Shown in pieces: positions 52,312 to 61,261 of a DNA stretch of 64,000 nt. Position numbers and translations under genes: made by a program. The DNA lies in assembly GCA_023144035.1 (NCBI GenBank), contig JAGLGM010000001.1, positions 237,764 through 301,763 of the forward strand, given 5' to 3'. The notes beneath the pieces are model-generated. The model saw only the letters and a program-made list of their open reading frames with translations. It had not been told where the DNA came from and searched no databases. The first letter of the stretch is position 1, and each line of letters starts with the position of its first letter. Source of the DNA: Candidatus Pacearchaeota archaeon. GTDB lineage: Archaea > Nanobdellota > Nanobdellia > Pacearchaeales > GW2011-AR1.

Positions 52312-52517
52312 AAAAAGAAAATAAATTCAAAAGCAGAAAAATAACAACTCTATTTGGAATTTCTGCATTAATAAGTGGTTTTTTATTTCTAAGTCCAAGC
52401 ATAACTGGAGGATCTGTTTTAGAAAATGCTAATTCTTTTGATTCACTCTCATTAATAGGGCTTCTTCTTATAGGATGTTCAATTATTCTTGCTGCTTACT
52501 CATTAAAGAAAAGATAA
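52308..52517 (+). CDS. Small two-span membrane protein (69 aa)
   Basis: MKKENKFKSRKITTLFGISA starts a basic head followed by two hydrophobic spans (about 13-30 and 47-64) separated by SGGSVLENANSFDSL, and a KKR end. Probably in the same unit as the M50-like gene. The IS200-type element begins right after the stop. Function unknown. Confidence 0.5.
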   Translation: MKKENKFKSRKITTLFGISALISGFLFLSPSITGGSVLENANSFDSLSLIGLLLIGCSIILAAYSLKKR

Positions 52518-53036
52518 AGTGACCTTCTCCATGCCCTAAAGCCCACGGCGTCTTAATGATGCAAATCTTGATTTTTTACATATTCAAATACTCTATCAAA
52601 ATCAATTCCTATGGAACAACAAAAATAACCAGCACTCCAAAAATGTCCTCGAGTATATCTTTTTCTCAACGAAGGACATAACCTAAAAATCAAAAAAGAT
52701 GACACCCCTTTTATTATTTGTATTAACTTACTATCTGCAAAAGTTCTCGGGCAATCTACAATCATATGAACATGGTCCTCAAGAACTTTCAAAATTACAA
52801 TCTCAATTTTATGTCTTCTGCAAATCTCTTCTATTGCAACTTTACAATAAACTTTTATCCTTTCTTTTCTCATCATGTTATACCTGTATTTTGTTGTTAT
52901 CTGTATGTGTTTCAAATTGTTTCCAACAGAACTCTTATAGTGTTTATATTGTTCCATTTTATTCTCCGAAAAATTTATTTAGAAAGAATGCTACGACTAA
53001 TTGTAACTTTCAAGGAGGTTAGTATCTAACCTTCTT
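52518..53036 (-). mobile_element. IS200-type insertion sequence (single TnpA)
   Basis: On the minus strand the left end carries an 11-bp hairpin, AAGGAGGTTAG/CTAACCTTCTT at 53012-53036 with a TAT loop. The right end after the stop codon reads CCGTGGGCTTTAGGGCATGG (minus strand), like known IS200/605 ends, but the inner stem GGGC-TTTA-GCCC has become GGGC-TTTA-GGGC. There is no TnpB, no target duplication and no inverted ends, as expected for this family. Exact borders are approximate. Confidence 0.7.
52553..52957 (-). CDS. tnpA: IS200/IS605 family Y1 transposase TnpA
   Basis: The HUH motif is DHVHMIVD (H62, H64) and the catalytic tyrosine is Y126 in RVFEYVKNQ, with the metal-binding Q130. 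The family's IEEICRRHKIEIVILKVLE and RTFADSKLIQIIKGVSSFLI segments are present. 134 residues is complete. It moves as single strands via terminal hairpins. Confidence 0.92.
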   Translation of the reverse strand: MEQYKHYKSSVGNNLKHIQITTKYRYNMMRKERIKVYCKVAIEEICRRHKIEIVILKVLEDHVHMIVDCPRTFADSKLIQIIKGVSSFLIFRLCPSLRKRYTRGHFWSAGYFCCSIGIDFDRVFEYVKNQDLHH

Positions 53037-53143
53037 TTATAATCAATTCTAAGAATAAATAATTATCTAGAAATCAAACGCAATTCATCTGTCAGCTAAA
53101 GCAAACAGATTTCTTGCTAAACTTTAAAATCAGAAAGTAAAGA

Positions 53144-55978
53144 CTATTTTTCTAAATTATAAGATTCCAAAATATTAACAATAAAGATTACTGAACCTTC
53201 TTCAAAATTAATTCTTTCAATATGAAATCCATAAAAAAAATCACCTCCTTGAGGATCTGAATAATAAGTTGATTCACCTTCAAAAAGTAAACCAGAAGAA
53301 TTCCCAAAAAAAGAAAACAAAATTCCTCCTCCTGTTATTAAATTAACCTCCATAAAATCCAAAAGATTTTCATCAAAAGAATCCAAGTAAGGATTCTCAT
53401 TAATAAAAAGTTCTTTCTCATAAAGTTTTATTCTATAAGAAAATTCATTAATTTCCTCCCAAACTCCAGACCACTGGGGCTCTTTAATCCAACCCAAATC
53501 AAAAGCAGTATGATTACAAATCTTCAATAAATTTAAATTCCAAATTGGACTACGAGAATTATTGTTATCCATAATTGATCCACACATAACACACCCAAAA
53601 TTTTGAGGAAATAAGGGAATCTTATTTGGTTCTACATAATAATAAGGAAAAATACATCTCCCCCCTTTCTCATATCCTTCACCAGAACCAAGAGGGGTAA
53701 ATTCATGACCCATTTCATGAGAAATAGTATTAACATAGCCAAATAATCCATCAATACTAATAGAAAAACCATTAAAAGTTTCATTTCCACTAGCTGTACT
53801 TACAAAAGGGTAACTTGATTCATTTCCAAAATAAACATAATTTACAACCCCATATTTAGATAAATTTAAATTCATCTCAGATTTTAAAAAATGAAAAAAA
53901 TTATTCAACTCAAACCCTCCTCCTGATCTGCCCCTAACCGGTGCAACTTCAGAAATAAAATAGGGGCCAAGAATATCTATTTCAAGGTTTAAATTCTTCC
54001 CATATCTTTTAGCCTCTCCCTCATAAAAAGATTCAATTTGATATAAAGAAGGATAAGAATAAACTTCCCTCCCTGTTAAATCTAGAATATTGGTAACTCC
54101 AAAAGGATTATTTAACATTTCAAAAAATGTTACATTAAAAACAAAACAATCTTCTCCACAAAAATTGACAAAATAATTCTTCTCTTGTTCTGGAGACCTA
54201 AATTTACAAGATTCATTATTACAATAAAACTCATAAAATAAATTTGAATTTAAATTTGGTTCTAAAACAAATTCAACAAAAGCAATGTTAACTGTCCCAG
54301 TTAAATTTCCTTTGAAATTATCATTAATTTCTAGAAAATAGTCAATATCTGCATAATCGGGACCACCTCCTCCAAACAACTTACCAAACCATACCATAAA
54401 TTGCTTCCAAACACCTTCTTTAATGCAATTTCCATCTATACAAACATTACTTAAACATTCAGAATTTTCTTCGCAAGAAACATCTCCTTCTTTTTGAATT
54501 TCAAAATTCTGCTCTTCATTACAATAATTTAATCCTTTTCTATAACCAATATTATAACATTTTCCGTCTAAAAAACACCCTGAAGTACATTCTTCTGCAC
54601 TATTAACTTCAACTATTTCTCCTGCACTTCCTCCACTCCCACCTAAATTAGATTCTTCTATTTTAAATGTAACATAATTAACCCCATCTACATAATCTTG
54701 AGAAATAATATTAATAATGTCTACCTTATAATCTCCCATATCTTGAGTTTCTAATTCAGAAAGATTTTCTGTTGTTTGTAAATCAATTCCAAGTTTTACT
54801 TTATAAGGAGTTATAAATAATAATTCTATCATCTTACTTCCAACATATAATGTTTCTCCTTCATAAAGAATACAAGTACCAGAATTTTCCCCAGTAATAT
54901 CGCAAGAAGATTTCTGAGGAACACAAGCACCATCAAGACAACCATTTGGACAATCATACAGATTAAAAATTCTTTTAGAATTTTCCTCAAGATCATAACC
55001 ACAATAATATTCAATAAGTTTATCTTCTTCTTTAGAACTACAATCATCATAAACACCATCATAAAACCCTTTTTTATAATAATTAAGCCCATTTGGATAG
55101 TCACTATCGGCATCTCCATCTGGACAATCACTACAAAAAGTCATAGGATCTCCATCACCATCCTCACATGCATCTGCACTACTTGCACACCAATCTTCTC
55201 CTTCTCCTTCGTCTGCAATACACCATACACCCTTTTCAGCTTGACAAGATTCACAAGTTATTAATGAAGAAAAATCTAAGTTTTCTGGTTCTGCATCCAA
55301 ACAAGAATAAGTCATTCTTGTCCCCTCATAAATACAAGTGGTTGTCCCCACAATACAAAAAGAAATTATTTCTGAACCATACTCTGGAGAAGAAACAATA
55401 GTTTCTTCATATAATTTATTACAATAAGTTATCCTTAAATCTTCTGTATCACCCCAAACAGCACCAGAACTCTTATCTGGATCAGTCTTCCAAACTCCAT
55501 CTTCAGTATGTTGATTTACCTTACCAGGCCAAAAAGAAACCCTTGGAGTTAAATCTGAAATAACTTCTTCAGATTCAGGAGTAACTTCTTCACTCCCACA
55601 ATTAAATCTAACTTTATAATCAAAATTACATATTCCATCAGGCTGATTTGTATTTGCACAAACCAAACCCCCAGTAACACTACAACTAACAACTTCACCA
55701 GTTTCAGAATAATCTAAACCAGTAATTGTCTGACATTCTACTTCAATTGGATTTTCACAAATTCCTTTTTCTGCAATATGACTACTCAATTGTTCCCAAT
55801 CTCCACTTCCTGTAGGGCCATCTCTATTTAACCAATCTGTCCAATCATCTACAACAACTTCACCAGTAATCTCTGCTTTTTTAAATAAATCAAAAAACCA
55901 TCCAGCACTTATTAAAGATAAACATAAAACTAAAATAAAACTAAAACAAATTAAACTTAAACTAACACTCTTTTTCAT
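53144..55978 (-). CDS. Secreted Cys-rich surface protein with HExxH metallopeptidase domain (944 aa)
   Basis: The signal peptide MKKSVSLSLICFSFILVLCL and following KKAEITGEVV match the paralogue at 61262. Cys-rich modules follow (CESCQAEKGVWCIADE, then WCASSADAC; CPNGCLDGACVP). The C-terminal third carries TISHEMGHEFTPLG (HEMGH at 754-758) and, 45 residues on, CVMCGSIMDNNNS, a Met-turn-like segment. This suggests a zinc peptidase related to M64/metzincins, exported to the surface. The third ligand is not obvious, and activity is inferred. ATG 55978 is preferred to TTG 55984. Confidence 0.72.
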   Translation of the reverse strand: MKKSVSLSLICFSFILVLCLSLISAGWFFDLFKKAEITGEVVVDDWTDWLNRDGPTGSGDWEQLSSHIAEKGICENPIEVECQTITGLDYSETGEVVSCSVTGGLVCANTNQPDGICNFDYKVRFNCGSEEVTPESEEVISDLTPRVSFWPGKVNQHTEDGVWKTDPDKSSGAVWGDTEDLRITYCNKLYEETIVSSPEYGSEIISFCIVGTTTCIYEGTRMTYSCLDAEPENLDFSSLITCESCQAEKGVWCIADEGEGEDWCASSADACEDGDGDPMTFCSDCPDGDADSDYPNGLNYYKKGFYDGVYDDCSSKEEDKLIEYYCGYDLEENSKRIFNLYDCPNGCLDGACVPQKSSCDITGENSGTCILYEGETLYVGSKMIELLFITPYKVKLGIDLQTTENLSELETQDMGDYKVDIINIISQDYVDGVNYVTFKIEESNLGGSGGSAGEIVEVNSAEECTSGCFLDGKCYNIGYRKGLNYCNEEQNFEIQKEGDVSCEENSECLSNVCIDGNCIKEGVWKQFMVWFGKLFGGGGPDYADIDYFLEINDNFKGNLTGTVNIAFVEFVLEPNLNSNLFYEFYCNNESCKFRSPEQEKNYFVNFCGEDCFVFNVTFFEMLNNPFGVTNILDLTGREVYSYPSLYQIESFYEGEAKRYGKNLNLEIDILGPYFISEVAPVRGRSGGGFELNNFFHFLKSEMNLNLSKYGVVNYVYFGNESSYPFVSTASGNETFNGFSISIDGLFGYVNTISHEMGHEFTPLGSGEGYEKGGRCIFPYYYVEPNKIPLFPQNFGCVMCGSIMDNNNSRSPIWNLNLLKICNHTAFDLGWIKEPQWSGVWEEINEFSYRIKLYEKELFINENPYLDSFDENLLDFMEVNLITGGGILFSFFGNSSGLLFEGESTYYSDPQGGDFFYGFHIERINFEEGSVIFIVNILESYNLEK

Positions 55979-56052
55979 AATCAATTTAACAACAAACTAT
56001 TTAATAAGATTTCTATAATTAATATTTCAATAAAAAAGATAATTTCTAAAAA

Positions 56053-59000
56053 ATGGATTTTTTAAAAGGAATTACTCCAAGAAAATATCAACAAAAGATA
56101 TTTGAAACTTGTATAAAAAAGAATTGTTTAGTTGTACTTCCAACAGGTTTAGGGAAAACTTTAATTGCTTTAATGCTAACAATCAAAAGAATGCAAGAAT
56201 TTCCAGGAGAAAAAGTTGTATTTCTTGCTCCAACAAAACCTTTAACAGAACAACATCTTGAATTTTTTCAAAAACATCTTCCAGAATTATTTGCAGATAT
56301 ACAGTTATTTACTGGTGCTGTTAAAGCAGATCAAAGAAAAAAAATATGGCAAACAGCAGATATTATTTTTTCTACCCCTCAATGTGTTGCAAATGATTTA
56401 AAGAAAAATCTTTATAATTTAGAAGAAGTTTGTTTATTAGTAGAAGACGAAGCCCATAGATGTATAAAAAATTATGATTATAATTTTATAGCAAAAAAAT
56501 ACAAAGAACAATCAAAAAACCAAAGAATAATTGGATTAACTGCTTCACCAGGAAGTGAAATTACAAAAATAAAGGAAATCTGTAAAAATTTATCTATTGA
56601 AGAAGTTGAATTAAGGACAAGAGAAAGCATAGATGTGAAAGAATATCTTCAAGAATTAGAATTTGAAAAAATAATGATTGATTTTCCTCCAGAACTTGAA
56701 GAAATAAGACATGTTTTAACAAAATTATTTAACAAATATGTTGAAGAATTAAAAAAAAGAAAAGTTTTATGGACATTTCCCTCTAAAATAAAGTTAATTG
56801 AACTTCAAAAAAAATTAATGGCTGGAATTGCAAGAGGAAATAAAAATTTTAATTATATGATTGGAATAAGTGCATGTGCTCAAGCAATAAAAATACAACA
56901 TTCTTTAGAATTATTAGAAACACAAACACTCTCTGGATTTAACAAATATTTGAAAGAATTACTTAATCAAGCTACAAAAAAACAAAGTAAAGGTGTTGTA
57001 AAATTAGTTGCAAAACCAGAATTTAATTTTGCGTTTATGCAATCAAACGAACTTCTCGCAAAAGATTTAGAACATCCTAAAGTTAAGAAAATACTAAATA
57101 TAGTCGAAAGAGAAATCTCTAACAAAAACAATACAAAAATAATAATATTTACCCAATTTAGAGAAACAGCCACGACAATATGTAAAAAATTAAATGAAAT
57201 TGAAAAAGTAAAAGCTAAAGTCTTTGTTGGCCAAGCTAAAAAAAATGGTTCTGGTTTAAGTCAAAAAGAACAAAAAAAGATAATTAATGAATTTTCAACA
57301 GGAGAAATAAATATTTTATGTGCTACTTCTTTACATCCAGATGAACTAATTATCTTAAAAAATAAAGGAAACATAAAAATAAAAACAATCAAAGAATTTT
57401 CAAATATGTTTCTAAAAAAAGAAAAAAATTCTAAGAAAATACAAGGATGGGAAGCTCTCTCGAGTGATGGGAAAAAAACCTTTTTTAAACCAATAACCCA
57501 TGTTCATAGACATCTTTCAAAGAATAACTTAGTAAATGTTAAACTTAGCTCAGGATTTGAAACAAAAATAACAAAAGATCATGAATTATTTACTTTTGAA
57601 AAAGATAGACAATTTGTTAAAACAAGTCCTTTATTAAACAAATTTATAGCCCTTCCAATACAAACATGCAATATTGAAAAAGAACAAAAAATAAATTTAG
57701 AAAAAGAATTTTTGTTAAAAAACACAAATTTTATTCAAAAACATATAATAAATTTAAATCAAGCAAAAATAAGAAAAATAAAAACTAATTTAAAAGTACT
57801 TTTAGAACTAAATAAAAAAGAACTATCAATACAGAAAATTGCCGACAAAACAAAAAAGGATTATTCAACAATCTTAAACTGTCTAAAAAGAATTAAAAAT
57901 AAAGAGTATATTCTTCAAAAAACAACTAAAAGAAATAACAAAAAAATATCTCAAATAACTTCGCTTGGAAAAGAATATTTAGTTTCAATAAAATGGCTTT
58001 TAGAAAATATTAAATATAGTAAAGGGAAATACAAAATAAAAATCTCAAAAAAGACTCCAAAAAAATTCAATCAATTTTTCGAGGAAAAAATAAATATAAA
58101 ATACGGAAAAATTCATTTTCCTAAAGAAATAAATTTAACAAAAGAACTTGCAGAATTCTTAGGGTTTTACGTTTCAGAAAGTCATTCAAGAAAAACAAAA
58201 AAAACCTCTGGAATATTTTTAGCATCACAAAATCCAAAAATAAGAAAATTAATGCAAAAATCGATTAAAAAAGGTTTAAATGTTGAACCTTCAACAACCA
58301 AAAATGGAATAGCGGTTTATTCTCAGCTATTACACCATTTAATAGAACATGTTTTTAAAGCAGGAATTGGAACTTATAACAAAGAAATACCAGAAATAAT
58401 CTTTACAAGCAAAAATGAAATAAAATGGGCTTTTTTAAATGCATACTTTTTAGGTGATGGGCACATCAATAAAAATAAAGACCGAATAGTTCTAACAACA
58501 GTTAGTAAAAAATTAGTTACAGGACTCATTTTTTTATTAAGGTCTTTAGGAATTCAAAAAATAACTTTAAATAAACAAGAAAACATATTTAGAATAAATA
58601 TCTTTGAATCACTTCCTTTTGCAAAAATAAAAGAAAAAAATTTAAAAAAATCAAAATCATATTACTCTTTAATACCTAAAGCACTTGAATCCAAAAAAAT
58701 ATTTGATAAATATTCTAATTTTTATTTTCCTAAAACAAGAAAAATAGGAAAATGGAAAGATGAAATTGCTTATGATTATATTAAAGAGGTTAAAGAGGTT
58801 AAAAATCCAGATTTTGTATATGATATAACTGTAAAAGATACTAAAAACTTTATCGGAGGAACAGGCCTAATTTGTTTACATAATTGTATTGCAGAAGAAG
58901 GTTTAGACATTCCAGAAGTTAATTCTGTTATTTTTTATGAATCTGTTCCTTCTGCGATTCGTGCTATTCAAAGAGCAGGAAGAACAGCTAGGTTAACAAA

Positions 59001-59154
59001 AGGTAAACTCATACTCCTTATTACAAAAAAAACAAGAGATGAAGCATTTTATTATGTTTCAAGAAGTAGGGAAAAAAGCATGAAAACAGCAATTGATAAA
59101 ATCAAAGATGAATTAAAAAATAATAAAAAATTAGAATTTCAAGAAAAATTATGA
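56053..59154 (+). CDS. hef: Hef/FANCM-type helicase with intein
   Basis: A superfamily 2 helicase of the Hef/FANCM/MFH type. The N-half has TPRKYQQKIFE, Walker A LPTGLGKT (TGLGKT at 31-36), VFLAPTKPL, DEAH at 132-135 and GLTASPG. The Hef-specific helical insert (about 210-310) follows, then IIFTQFRETA. An intein of 519 residues interrupts motif V (ILCAT, then CIAEEGLDIPEV), and motif VI RAIQRAGRTARL follows. Without the intein the helicase is about 514 residues. In Euryarchaeota Hef carries an ERCC4 nuclease in one chain; here that is a separate gene overlapping by 4 bases. It acts at stalled forks and branched DNA. Confidence 0.93.
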   Translation: MDFLKGITPRKYQQKIFETCIKKNCLVVLPTGLGKTLIALMLTIKRMQEFPGEKVVFLAPTKPLTEQHLEFFQKHLPELFADIQLFTGAVKADQRKKIWQTADIIFSTPQCVANDLKKNLYNLEEVCLLVEDEAHRCIKNYDYNFIAKKYKEQSKNQRIIGLTASPGSEITKIKEICKNLSIEEVELRTRESIDVKEYLQELEFEKIMIDFPPELEEIRHVLTKLFNKYVEELKKRKVLWTFPSKIKLIELQKKLMAGIARGNKNFNYMIGISACAQAIKIQHSLELLETQTLSGFNKYLKELLNQATKKQSKGVVKLVAKPEFNFAFMQSNELLAKDLEHPKVKKILNIVEREISNKNNTKIIIFTQFRETATTICKKLNEIEKVKAKVFVGQAKKNGSGLSQKEQKKIINEFSTGEINILCATSLHPDELIILKNKGNIKIKTIKEFSNMFLKKEKNSKKIQGWEALSSDGKKTFFKPITHVHRHLSKNNLVNVKLSSGFETKITKDHELFTFEKDRQFVKTSPLLNKFIALPIQTCNIEKEQKINLEKEFLLKNTNFIQKHIINLNQAKIRKIKTNLKVLLELNKKELSIQKIADKTKKDYSTILNCLKRIKNKEYILQKTTKRNNKKISQITSLGKEYLVSIKWLLENIKYSKGKYKIKISKKTPKKFNQFFEEKINIKYGKIHFPKEINLTKELAEFLGFYVSESHSRKTKKTSGIFLASQNPKIRKLMQKSIKKGLNVEPSTTKNGIAVYSQLLHHLIEHVFKAGIGTYNKEIPEIIFTSKNEIKWAFLNAYFLGDGHINKNKDRIVLTTVSKKLVTGLIFLLRSLGIQKITLNKQENIFRINIFESLPFAKIKEKNLKKSKSYYSLIPKALESKKIFDKYSNFYFPKTRKIGKWKDEIAYDYIKEVKEVKNPDFVYDITVKDTKNFIGGTGLICLHNCIAEEGLDIPEVNSVIFYESVPSAIRAIQRAGRTARLTKGKLILLITKKTRDEAFYYVSRSREKSMKTAIDKIKDELKNNKKLEFQEKL
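57328..58884 (+). other. LAGLIDADG intein inside the Hef helicase
   Basis: Residues 426-944 form the intein. It begins with Ser426 (SLHPDELIILKNKGNIK) and ends FIGGTGLICLHN with penultimate H943 and Asn944; the +1 extein residue is Cys945. Block B is ETKITKDHELFTF. The endonuclease part has LAEFLGFYVSESHS (about 700-711) and AFLNAYFLGDGHIN (793-806), both with acidic catalytic residues, plus a HTH-like DNA-binding segment with IQKIADKTKKDYSTILN. The Ser1/Cys+1 pair and intact His-Asn suggest splicing and homing competence. Confidence 0.92.
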
Positions 59155-59831
59155 AACAAATATTTGAAATATTCGCAAAATCTCCTAAGAAAAATATTCA
59201 AAAGCCTAAGCCAAAAATAATTGTAGATTATCGAGAAAAGAATTCTTTAATTATTTCTGAATTAATTAAATTAGGTATTGAAATTGAATTTAAAGAATTA
59301 AAAGTTGCAGATTATATTGTAAAAGATGTTGCAATTGAAAGAAAAACAATTAATGATTTTGTAAATTCTATGATTAACAAACGTTTATTTAACCAAATCC
59401 AAGAACTTCAACAATACAAAAATCGTCTTCTTCTTATAGAAGGAATTAATGAACAAGAACTTTACAGCGACGATAAATCAGGTGTGAATGGAAATGCAAT
59501 TAGAGGTTTTTTACTTTCTATTCTTCTTAAATATAATATCCCTATAATTTTTACAAAAGATTATGAAGATAGTGCTAAATTTATTTCTGTTCTTTCAAAA
59601 AAACAATCAAAAGAACTTGCATTAAAAGCAAAAAAAAGAATTTTAAATAAAAAAGAACAATTACAATTTATTATAGAAGGTTTTCCAGGCATTGGTCCTA
59701 AAACAGCTCAAAAACTTTTAAAAAAATATAAAACAATTCAAAATATAATTAACACTTCTGAAAAAGAACTTAAAGAAACAATTGGTAAAAAAGCAGAAGT
59801 AATTTCAAAAATAGTTGAGATGAATTACTAA
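59151..59831 (+). CDS. ERCC4/XPF-family nuclease (Hef nuclease half)
   Basis: The nuclease domain has VDYREKNS (D26), ADYIVKD (D54), AIERKTINDFVNS (ERK 63-65, D69), the V/IERKx3D motif of XPF/Mus81 nucleases. A (HhH)2 DNA-binding domain follows (EGFPGIGPKTAQKLLKKYKT; LKETIGKKAEVISKIVEM). 226 residues. It overlaps the helicase gene by 4 bases (ATGA), so the two together rebuild the Hef fusion as a two-subunit system that cleaves fork or flap DNA. Confidence 0.93.
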   Translation: MKQIFEIFAKSPKKNIQKPKPKIIVDYREKNSLIISELIKLGIEIEFKELKVADYIVKDVAIERKTINDFVNSMINKRLFNQIQELQQYKNRLLLIEGINEQELYSDDKSGVNGNAIRGFLLSILLKYNIPIIFTKDYEDSAKFISVLSKKQSKELALKAKKRILNKKEQLQFIIEGFPGIGPKTAQKLLKKYKTIQNIINTSEKELKETIGKKAEVISKIVEMNY

Positions 59832-59840
59832 ATTAATTTA

Positions 59841-60145
59841 TTAATCTTTTAATTTTTCTATTAATTCTAATTTAATTTCCTTTTTTTTCTCTTTAGAAAT
59901 ATGAAATAAAAATTTCTCTACCATCTTCTCAGAAACAGTAAAAACATAATTTAACTTTATCACACTGTTTTTAAGAATTCCTTCTTTCTTAGTTAAAGAA
60001 ACCCCTTCATCTTCAAATTAGAAGTTATTCCAGCTAACACAATATTTCCTTTGTCTTCAAAAAGGACTAAAGCTGGCCTTTTTTTAACTTCAAAAGTATC
60101 TGTAAACTAAATATTGATTAAAATTACATCACCAAAATTATACAT
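59841..60145 (-). pseudogene. Decayed PemK/MazF-like toxin gene
   Basis: From ATG 60145 the frame MYNFGDVILINI hits a TAG, continues FTDTFEVKKRPALVLFEDKG then NIVLAGITSN, and a +1 shift leads to GVSLTKKEGILKNSVIKLNY and EKMVEKFLFHISKEKKKEIK. The KKRPALVL and AGITSN motifs are those of PemK/MazF mRNA interferases. With one nonsense and one frameshift mutation it cannot make a full toxin. It is adjacent to a similarly broken antitoxin. Confidence 0.7.
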
Positions 60146-60360
60146 TATCCCAAACCTCGTCTTCCTTATTATTCCACAATTCCTTCATCTTCTCTTTTTG
60201 AATTTTATGAAGAAATTCATCATACTGATTATTTTCTTTAATTTTAATAAAAATTCTTGCCATTTTCCTTAATAATTCATCATAAGTCTGCCTAGGATAT
60301 TCTTTTGCTGTTTTCAAAATTCCAATAACTTCTTTTATCTATTAAAATTGTAGATTTCAT
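60138..60360 (-). pseudogene. Decayed antitoxin gene of the PemK/MazF-like pair
   Basis: From ATG 60360 the frame MKSTILIDKR breaks after about 10 codons; a shifted frame then reads EVIGILKTAKEYPRQTYDEL, LRKMARIFIKIKENNQYDEF and ends WNNKEDEVWDNV at 60138. The opening and the DEL-LRKMA pattern recall short ribbon-helix-helix type antitoxins. It overlaps the toxin's start by 8 bases, as in working pairs. Both genes being broken suggests that the module was lost together. Confidence 0.55.
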
Positions 60361-60415
60361 TTTAAGTTATATATTAATATATAGCCAATTATATAAATCT
60401 TCCTTTCTCAAAATT

Positions 60416-61216
60416 CTATATTAACTCACCTAATATCTTAGCCCCTAACTTAATTGTTTGATTATCTTTATCTTTTTCAGGATTTATTTCTACAATATCA
60501 ATTCCCCTAAGATTTTTTATTTTATTTATTCTTTGGATAATATATAAAAAATCTCTTGACGACAAACCTCCTGGTTCTTGATAACCTGTTCCAGGTGCAA
60601 ATGCAGGATCAATAACATCAATATCTATTGAAACATACAAATCTTTTGCTTCTGAAAACTCCATTATTATATCGCAAGTATCTTGTAAATTGTCTAAAAA
60701 TTGGTTCATACTTATCATTCTAATTCCTTTTTCCTTTAAAAAAATTATTTCCTGTTGCCACATATTTCTAACTCCAACAAGCAAAATATTCTTTGCTGGA
60801 AAACCATCTTCAATTAACTTCCTTAACCATTCTTCATGAGTTGGTTCTTTCATTGGTTTCATACAATCAGCATGTGCATCAAAAACAATAAGGCAAGGTT
60901 CTTTACCTGAATTTTGGCATGAATCAAAAAAACCTCTTGTAATTGAATAACTAACAGAATGGTCTCCTCCAATGTAAATTGTCTTAGGTTGAGATTCAAA
61001 CATTTTAAAAGCATTTTTATAAATTAAATTATTACTTAACTCAACATTAGAATTATCTAAATGAATCTCTTCTAAATCAAGTAACTTAGAATCAATTGGC
61101 TTTCCAACCTCATTACTATGTATTTCTTTAAGACTCTCTAATACAGCATTAGGTGCCTTTTCACAACCTTTTGTTTTACCTAAACCACTTATTCCAGGAA
61201 CTTTTACAATATACAT
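60416..61216 (-). CDS. Arginase/agmatinase-family ureohydrolase
   Basis: The binuclear Mn site residues are present: GGDHS (H86), DAHAD (D113, H115, D117) and SIDIDVIDPAFAPGTGYQEP. The closing RGIDIVEINPEKD is typical. Family members hydrolyse arginine, agmatine, formiminoglutamate or guanidino compounds. Archaeal members of this length (266) are most often agmatinase-like, giving putrescine and urea, but the substrate cannot be fixed. It stands between the decayed toxin-antitoxin pair and a surface-protein gene. Confidence 0.88.
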   Translation of the reverse strand: MYIVKVPGISGLGKTKGCEKAPNAVLESLKEIHSNEVGKPIDSKLLDLEEIHLDNSNVELSNNLIYKNAFKMFESQPKTIYIGGDHSVSYSITRGFFDSCQNSGKEPCLIVFDAHADCMKPMKEPTHEEWLRKLIEDGFPAKNILLVGVRNMWQQEIIFLKEKGIRMISMNQFLDNLQDTCDIIMEFSEAKDLYVSIDIDVIDPAFAPGTGYQEPGGLSSRDFLYIIQRINKIKNLRGIDIVEINPEKDKDNQTIKLGAKILGELI

Positions 61217-61261
61217 AAAATTAGCTAAGAATTATAGTTTTTAAGTTTGTTTATTTAAAAA

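Noticed and set aside
53041..53143. Gene or RNA between the IS200-type element and the metallopeptidase gene
   Set aside because: Only a 6-bp ATCTGT/ACAGAT hairpin is visible; too weak to call a feature.
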